Positions 58,588 through 64,000 of a DNA stretch of 64,000 bases are shown here, in pieces. Below the pieces are notes generated by a model. It did not search any database. It was not told the origin of the DNA and saw nothing but the letters and a program-made list of their open reading frames with translations. A program made the translations under genes and the position numbers. This stretch comes from JANQNX01 sp965601665 (GTDB lineage: Bacteria; Pseudomonadota; Gammaproteobacteria; Eutrophobiales; Eutrophobiaceae). Within the stretch, counting starts at the first letter, position 1. Each line of letters opens with the position of its first letter. The stretch covers positions 2,232,001 through 2,296,000 of the forward strand of contig OZ271833.1 of NCBI GenBank assembly GCA_965601665.1, read 5' to 3'.

Positions 58588-60294
58588 GTGGCTAAATTTG
58601 AGGGCAAGCAGCTCGCCACCGCCAAGGTTGTTACGGAACAGTCTCTGGCGGCGTTAATTTCAAGGTTGATTTCGATTCTCGCGCCGGAGCAAAGCTTTTA
58701 CTGGTTGGCGCTCATTTATGGTATTGCTATTAGCTTGTTATCGCTGGCTACGCCAGTTTCAGTACAAATACTAATCAACAGCGTCATCAATACCGGTTTG
58801 ACAGCGCCACTTGTTGTCATCTCCACCGTCCTGTTTATCTTGTTACTTTGTTACGGCATTCTCAATGCACTCCGTATTCACCTGGTTGATGTATTCGGCC
58901 GCCGTTTCTATGCGCGCATGGTTTCTGAAATATCATTAAGGACAATTTATGCTTTAAATCCCTATTTTGAAGATGGTAGTCAGACATCTTTATTCAATCG
59001 CTACTTCGATATCATTATTGTTATCAAGGTCGTGCCTTATCTGCTGGTGGGTGGCTTTACCATCATTATGCAGGCCATTGTCGGCTTTGTACTGGTCTCT
59101 TTCTATCACCCTTATTTTCTTGCTTTTAATATGTTCATTATCGGCTTGCTGGCTCTTGTCTGGGTAATCTGGGGCAGGCGTGCCATGCACTCTGCTGTCG
59201 AGCTTTCACATAGCAAACACGAAACAGCAGCATGGCTTGAAAATATCGGCGACTCGAACGGTTTTTATAATGCTGAAAATCTGATCGAGGAAGCACTGAA
59301 GCAGACCGAGAATTTCACTGCCCATTATATGAAGAAGCATATCAGGCACTTTCGCATGCATTTTTCGCAGTCTATCTCGCTGTTTGTTATCTATGCTTTT
59401 GGCAGCGCCGTCCTACTGGGTCTTGGCGGCTGGTTGGTGCTGCAGTCACAGCTGAATATTGGTCAGCTGGTGGCGGCTGAGTTAATACTCTCAATCGTGT
59501 TTTACAGCATTGCGCAGTTTGGCGTTTACCTGACCTATTTCTATGATTTGTGCGGCGCTATTGACGAGCTTAGCCTGTTTTACGCAGTTAAAGCAGAAGA
59601 CTCGACGAATGACTCTCCGAGGCCCGAAAGTTCGGAAATTGTCTTCCACAACGTTGTCGGCAAGGAATGGAACCAGGACGTCATGCTTGATTTTCAAATA
59701 CCGGCCGACAGCCGGGTTATTGTACAAACCCAAAGCCGACCTGCCGAACAGCTATTGCTCGATATTCTGAAAGGTAATGTGGATGACTTCGGCGGCTTTT
59801 TTAGCGTTGGTGGCCTGGATTCATTTGCCATGAACAAGTACGCATTGCGACGCGAGGTTGCCGTTCTCGATCGACCGCGAATTGTCAGCATTTCAATACG
59901 TAATTACCTGTCACTGTGTGCAGAAGAAGTCAGGCCGGAACAGATTCTTGAAGCGATTGAGGCGGTGGGTCTTGAACAAAGAATGGCTGAGCTTGACGAT
60001 AACATCGACACAACGCTGGCTGTTAGCGGTTGGCCTTTGAACGTCATGGAAGTTATGCAGCTGAAGCTTGCTGCAGCAATCCTGTCGCAGCCGCGCATTA
60101 TTGTGCTGGGAGATATCTATGACATTCTCCCTGAAAATGTGTTGAGCAATGCGCTTGATTTTCTACGCAGAACGTCTGCGCCAACAGTGCTTTATATGAC
60201 ATCACACTCACATGAATGTGACTTTGACTATATCATGCGCCTGAGAGCAGGAAAGGAAGAGTTGATCGAGTTAATTAACAAGACTGATTCATAA
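58588..60294 (+). CDS. ABC exporter subunit with degenerate nucleotide-binding domain
   Basis: The 568 residues have an N-terminal six-TM exporter domain (about 35-320) and a C-terminal domain placed like an ABC ATPase (about 345-560). Where Walker A should be (about 376-390) the sequence is VIVQTQSRPAEQLLL, with no Gly-rich loop and no Lys. The signature site reads AVSGWPLNVMEVMQ. Walker B reads RIIVLGDIYD with Gly for the usual Asp. Only the H-loop region (MTSHSHE) is recognisable. It should not hydrolyse ATP normally. GTG 58588 has SD GAGG. HlyD-like and TolC-like genes follow. Confidence 0.82.
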   Translation: MAKFEGKQLATAKVVTEQSLAALISRLISILAPEQSFYWLALIYGIAISLLSLATPVSVQILINSVINTGLTAPLVVISTVLFILLLCYGILNALRIHLVDVFGRRFYARMVSEISLRTIYALNPYFEDGSQTSLFNRYFDIIIVIKVVPYLLVGGFTIIMQAIVGFVLVSFYHPYFLAFNMFIIGLLALVWVIWGRRAMHSAVELSHSKHETAAWLENIGDSNGFYNAENLIEEALKQTENFTAHYMKKHIRHFRMHFSQSISLFVIYAFGSAVLLGLGGWLVLQSQLNIGQLVAAELILSIVFYSIAQFGVYLTYFYDLCGAIDELSLFYAVKAEDSTNDSPRPESSEIVFHNVVGKEWNQDVMLDFQIPADSRVIVQTQSRPAEQLLLDILKGNVDDFGGFFSVGGLDSFAMNKYALRREVAVLDRPRIVSISIRNYLSLCAEEVRPEQILEAIEAVGLEQRMAELDDNIDTTLAVSGWPLNVMEVMQLKLAAAILSQPRIIVLGDIYDILPENVLSNALDFLRRTSAPTVLYMTSHSHECDFDYIMRLRAGKEELIELINKTDS

Positions 60295-60308
60295 AATCAG
60301 TAGCCCGC

Positions 60309-61334
60309 ATGCACAGCAAACACAAACATTTATTTAAGACTTTAAATCGCATACGTCCGCCCAAGGTTACGCGACTGGTTGCCTTATTGGTCTTGCTTAC
60401 CATTTTACTATTGGAGCTGTTCCTTACCTCAGTACCGTGGGTGCAAAACGCCAGTGGCAGTGGCTCGGTGACGGCACTGAATCCAAGCGATCGGCAGCAG
60501 GAAATAAATGCGTTTGTGTCGGGCAGAATTCAGGAGTGGTTTATTCGCGATGGCAGTCATGTCAAGGTTGGCGACCCTATCGTGCAGATCGTGGATAACG
60601 ATCCGAACCTGTTACAAAGGTTGCAGGCCGAACGGCAACAGGTAATGGCCCGTTTGCAGGCAGCCGAGGCCAATGCGCAAACTGCTGCCATCGATGCCCG
60701 CAGGACCAAGAGTCTATATGATGATGGACTGGCAGCAAGGCGCGAATATGAACAGGCCAAGATTAAGCTACAGGAACACCAGGCCAAGGTCGCGGAGGTT
60801 GCGGCAGAGTTAACGCGTGTCGATGTCAAATTGTCGCGCCAGTCAGTGCAGGTGGTTCGTGCCCCAAGGGACGGTGTTATCCTCAGGGTAAACGCCGGCG
60901 ATGAGTCGACGTTTGTTTCAACCGGTGACGTTGTCGCTACCTTTGTGCCTGACAATGTCGAGCGAATTGTTGAGTTGTATATCGACGGTCGTGATATTTC
61001 ACTGGTGCGTATCGGTGATAAGGTTCGATTGCAATTTGAAGGCTGGCCTGCGGTGCAATTCAGCGGTTGGCCCTCTGTCGCCGTTGGTACTTTTGGTGGT
61101 ATTGTTTTTGCGATGGACCCCTCCGCCCAGAATAATGGCTTGTTTCGAATATTGGTTAAAGAGGATCCTGAGGATCTTAATCCCTGGCCCAGCGACGAGT
61201 TTGTCAGGTTTGGATCCATAGTCAGAGGCTGGGTATTGCTGGAAACAGTTAAAATCGGCTATGAACTGTGGCGACAATACAATAACTTCCCTCCTGAATT
61301 TAGACAGAATGCGGCCTCTACATCATCTCCGTAA
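60309..61334 (+). CDS. HlyD-family periplasmic adaptor
   Basis: The 341 residues have a basic cytoplasmic N-terminus, one TM (about 24-42), a first lipoyl half (EINAFVSGRIQEWFIRDGSHVKVGDPIVQI in parts, about 64-94), a long coiled coil (about 95-170) and the second lipoyl half (VVRAPRDGVILRVNAGDE), then a beta-barrel domain. It links the inner-membrane ABC subunit to the TolC-like channel. The gene follows the ABC gene by 14 bases. Confidence 0.92.
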   Translation: MHSKHKHLFKTLNRIRPPKVTRLVALLVLLTILLLELFLTSVPWVQNASGSGSVTALNPSDRQQEINAFVSGRIQEWFIRDGSHVKVGDPIVQIVDNDPNLLQRLQAERQQVMARLQAAEANAQTAAIDARRTKSLYDDGLAARREYEQAKIKLQEHQAKVAEVAAELTRVDVKLSRQSVQVVRAPRDGVILRVNAGDESTFVSTGDVVATFVPDNVERIVELYIDGRDISLVRIGDKVRLQFEGWPAVQFSGWPSVAVGTFGGIVFAMDPSAQNNGLFRILVKEDPEDLNPWPSDEFVRFGSIVRGWVLLETVKIGYELWRQYNNFPPEFRQNAASTSSP

Positions 61335-62772
61335 CACACGTTATAAAAGTATCGCTGTTTTCTTCTGTTTAACAGCAGTCGTGCATACCGCGCATGCCAA
61401 CCCGTTAAATGATGGCTCGTATCTGGATATCTCGGAAGTGCAGTCATCGGCGCAGGAGAACTTTCCCAAAATCATCGAAGGCCTTGCTGACAGAAGGGCT
61501 GCGGAAGCGCGCTCGCTTGCCGCTCTGGGCGCCTTTGATCTTGTTTTCGATGCGGAAGGTTATGGGTGGGCAGATGGCTTTTATGACGGCCGCTCCATAG
61601 AGGGTACGGCGTCTCGTCGGCTACAGGAGTATGGCGCCGAATTTTATGGTGGTTACCAACTATCCAACGGTGATTTCCCCATCTATGAAGATGCGCGTTT
61701 TACCAATACCGGCGGCAAGTTTGAAATAGGCGGCCTGTTTTCGCTGATCAGGGATCGTGAGATCGATAAGGATCGCTTTCTTTTATCTGATGCACAGCTT
61801 GCGGTTCGTGCAGCAAATTTTGATGTGCTACTAACACGTATCGGGGTAGCGCAACAGGCCATGATTGCGTATTGGCGCTGGGTAGCGCTGGGACATAAAA
61901 CGCGCGTTTATATGGAGCTGCTATCCATAGCGCTGGATCGCCAGGTAGGTCTTGAGCAAGAAGTGAAACGTGGCGCCAGGCCAGAAATATTTCTTACGGA
62001 AAACATGCAAAATATTACCCGGCGCAAGTCGCTGCTGGCAGCCGCGCAGCGTGATTTTAACAAGGCCGCTAACGATCTTAGTTTGTATTATCGGGACAGG
62101 GAAGGTGAGACCAGGATTGTTGCTGCTTCGCGATTGCCTGAATATGAGCCAGTAGCACAGAACATCAGTGACATACCCGCCATGGTGAATATGAGCGACG
62201 CCATCGCCAAGCGTCCCGAGGTCATGACCATTCGCAATACTATTACCAGAACCCTGCGCAGGGTCGAATTAAACCAGAATGACCTGTTGCCGCAGCTCGA
62301 CCTGAAACTGGAAATGGCGCAACCGCTAGGCACGGTTGGTGAGGGCGGTGTGTCTCGTGATGATACGGATATCATTATTGGGCTACAGTTTTCGATACCT
62401 TTTGAACAGCGTGCCGCGCGCGGGGCGCTGGCTGAAAATGAAGCAAGGCTGACCGCACTTAGACAGGCGGAGCGCTTTATTCAGGACCAGATGCAGCTCG
62501 AGGTTAGAAATATTTTGCTGAACCTCAGAACCTCGCAGGAGCTGTTGCAACTATCTATACAGGAGGTTGAGCAAGCCGAGCTGTTGCGCGAAGCCGAGCG
62601 CAAACGTTTTCAACAGGGAGCCAGCGATTTCTTTCTGGTGAACATACGCGAACAAACGGCTGCAGAAGCGCGCATACGCTATTACTTTGCAGGTATGCAG
62701 CGTGAAATAGCCCAATCCAATTTCGACGCGGCCATGGTTAATCTGGATAAACTTGGCATTAAGAATTATTGA
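61309..62772 (+). CDS. TolC-family outer-membrane efflux protein
   Basis: The mature part has long alpha-helical heptads and repeated beta segments of the TolC fold: two halves with helices around FDVLLTRIGVAQQAMIAYWRWVALGHK and ILLNLRTSQELLQLSIQEVEQAELL in parts. A signal sequence (SIAVFFCLTAVVHTAHA) follows a basic N-terminus. ATG 61309 (487 aa) overlaps the HlyD gene by 26 bases. An earlier ATG at 61261 overlaps more and is less likely. Confidence 0.9.
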   Translation: MRPLHHLRNTRYKSIAVFFCLTAVVHTAHANPLNDGSYLDISEVQSSAQENFPKIIEGLADRRAAEARSLAALGAFDLVFDAEGYGWADGFYDGRSIEGTASRRLQEYGAEFYGGYQLSNGDFPIYEDARFTNTGGKFEIGGLFSLIRDREIDKDRFLLSDAQLAVRAANFDVLLTRIGVAQQAMIAYWRWVALGHKTRVYMELLSIALDRQVGLEQEVKRGARPEIFLTENMQNITRRKSLLAAAQRDFNKAANDLSLYYRDREGETRIVAASRLPEYEPVAQNISDIPAMVNMSDAIAKRPEVMTIRNTITRTLRRVELNQNDLLPQLDLKLEMAQPLGTVGEGGVSRDDTDIIIGLQFSIPFEQRAARGALAENEARLTALRQAERFIQDQMQLEVRNILLNLRTSQELLQLSIQEVEQAELLREAERKRFQQGASDFFLVNIREQTAAEARIRYYFAGMQREIAQSNFDAAMVNLDKLGIKNY

Positions 62773-62804
62773 TAGTCACTCTGTTGTTGAGCTGGCCAGC
62801 AATA

Positions 62805-64000
62805 CTAGGTTCTGATATGGCCGTCGCCGATAACAATATATTTTTTTGACGTTAGTCCATCCAGCCCTACCGGTCCGCGCGCATGAAACTTGTCTGTGCT
62901 GATACCGATCTCGGCGCCCAGTCCATATTCAAATCCATCGGCAAAACGGGTTGATGCATTTACCATGACGGAGCTGGAATCCACTTCTCGCAGGAAACGA
63001 TTAGCATTGACCAGGTTTTCCGTCACGATAGCATCAGTATGTTGTGAGCCAAAATGGTTGATATGCGTAATGGCCTCATCAATATCAGAAACAATTTTCA
63101 TCGACAGTATGGGTGCCAGGTATTCAGCGCCATAATCTTCCTCAGTGGCCAACCTGATATTGCCTAGTTGTTTTGCAGTCTGTTCGCAGCCCCTTATTTC
63201 TACTCCGGCTTCGTCATAAAGCGGTTTCAATTGCTCCAGTACCGCGACCGCAACATCGTTTGCGACCAGCAGTGACTCCATCGTGTTGCAGGTGCCATAA
63301 CGTTGAGTCTTCGCATTAAAAGCAATGCGCACCGCCTTGTCGATGTTCGCATGCTTGTCGATAAATACATGGCAAACACCATCAAGGTGTTTGATAACCG
63401 GCATCATGGCTTCCTTGCTAACACGCTCAATGAGCCCTTTACCGCCGCGGGGAACGATAACATCGACGAGTTCCGGCATGGTCAACAGTACCCCGACTGC
63501 GGCACGGTCGGCCGTTGCTATTACCTGCACGGTGTCTTCCGGAAGCCCGGCATCACGCAGGCCCATATGAATACAATCGGCAATTGCCTGATTGGAATGC
63601 AAGGCCTCGGAACCGCCACGGAGTATGGTCGCGTTACCTGATTTCAGGCATAAGCCTGCTGCATCAGCAGTGACGTTTGGTCTTGATTCGTAAATAATGC
63701 CAACCACGCCAAGCGGAACCTGCATTTGACCAACCTGAATACCGCTTGGCCTTGGTGCCATATTGGATATTGTGCCAATGGGGTCGGGCAGAGTTGCAAT
63801 CTGTTGCAGCCCCTCTGCCATGGCATCCAGCCTGTTGTCATTTAATACCAATCGGTCGAGCAGTGCTGCATCAAGCTTGTTCTCTTGCGCAGTCTTCACA
63901 TCCTGCGCGTTTGCATCGAATAATTTGTCGCGATGATCAAGCAGGTTCGTGGCAATGGCCTGCAATGCATCGTTTTTGTCTGCGGTACCGGCACGCGCAA
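62805..64000 (-). CDS. proA: Gamma-glutamyl phosphate reductase (N-terminus cut by window edge)
   Basis: ProA reduces gamma-glutamyl phosphate in proline synthesis. The frame is open to base 64000. The first visible residues (ARAGTADKNDALQAIA) are still inside the family N-terminus, so a short part is missing. Motifs: GVVGIIYESRPNVTADAAGLCLKSGNATILRGG in parts and the catalytic cysteine in RYGTCNTMESLLV. The C-terminus ends FHARGPVGLDGLTSKKYIVIGDG. Confidence 0.97.
   Translation of the reverse strand, partial: ARAGTADKNDALQAIATNLLDHRDKLFDANAQDVKTAQENKLDAALLDRLVLNDNRLDAMAEGLQQIATLPDPIGTISNMAPRPSGIQVGQMQVPLGVVGIIYESRPNVTADAAGLCLKSGNATILRGGSEALHSNQAIADCIHMGLRDAGLPEDTVQVIATADRAAVGVLLTMPELVDVIVPRGGKGLIERVSKEAMMPVIKHLDGVCHVFIDKHANIDKAVRIAFNAKTQRYGTCNTMESLLVANDVAVAVLEQLKPLYDEAGVEIRGCEQTAKQLGNIRLATEEDYGAEYLAPILSMKIVSDIDEAITHINHFGSQHTDAIVTENLVNANRFLREVDSSSVMVNASTRFADGFEYGLGAEIGISTDKFHARGPVGLDGLTSKKYIVIGDGHIRT

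Noticed and set aside
58588..60294. Treating the 568-residue protein as a standard ATP-driven exporter
   Set aside because: Walker A, signature and Walker B residues are not present at the expected places.

Overview
The window is a chromosomal segment of a gammaproteobacterium. The evidence is the ftsY-ftsE-ftsX-rpoH block, the replication-origin block gyrB-recF-dnaN-dnaA / rpmH-rnpA-yidD-yidC-mnmE, a bioB-F-H-C-D operon with a BirA-type operator, hisA-F-I-E followed by tatA-B-C, and nadD-rsfS-rlmH. I cannot name a genus. An aa3-type cytochrome c oxidase with its full heme A and copper assembly set shows an aerobic respirer. LPS-type glycosyltransferases and a tripartite export set show a Gram-negative envelope. 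I saw no rRNA, tRNA, CRISPR array, transposase or prophage gene.

Layout: 0-4 kb carries the start of an M16 peptidase, ftsYEX and rpoH. rpoH has a perfect CIRCE operator (HrcA site) at its promoter. 4-6.1 kb is an AT-rich three-gene cassette: a 3-TM membrane protein, a protein with a TIR/nucleoside-deoxyribosyltransferase-like domain, and a 48-residue basic peptide. It has the look of an unrecognised defence or signalling system and is bordered by a degraded remnant of a lipoprotein gene. 6.1-12.5 kb holds small lipoproteins, membrane proteins, a DUF924 protein, a DksA-type zinc-finger protein, an SMR transporter, a GST and a Tat-exported FecR-domain protein. 12.5-18.7 kb has a Na/Pi cotransporter overlapping a CHAD-domain gene, an O6-methylguanine methyltransferase, an ABC-2 exporter pair and an exported msrB-msrA pair. 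18.8-27.4 kb is the oxidase region: heme A synthesis, a SCO-like protein, SURF1, subunits III/I/II, Cox11, a 42-residue membrane peptide and a DUF2244 protein. Its apparent promoter carries a palindrome and a tandem repeat. 27.5-32.7 kb is biotin synthesis, with comF divergent.

32.7-42.7 kb is the origin region. The AT-rich dnaA-dnaN intergenic stretch contains several DnaA boxes, and another perfect box lies upstream of dnaA. 42.7-47.1 kb encodes LPS or glycan assembly (O-antigen ligase-like, GT10, GT4, ELM1-like). 47-52 kb has a zinc-finger protein, ilvE, tatCBA and hisEIFA. 52-58.3 kb has polA, a DUF2782 protein, a gamma-glutamylcyclotransferase-like protein, a GT4, rlmH, rsfS and nadD. 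58.6-62.8 kb is a three-gene export set whose ABC protein has lost all recognisable ATPase motifs. proA runs off the right edge.

Genes are tightly packed, with ATGA and TAATG coupling in most operons. Four convergent gene pairs end on a shared CTAG tetranucleotide that supplies a TAG stop to both strands. The most interesting candidates for new biology are the 4-6.1 kb cassette and the export set with the ATPase-dead ABC subunit.
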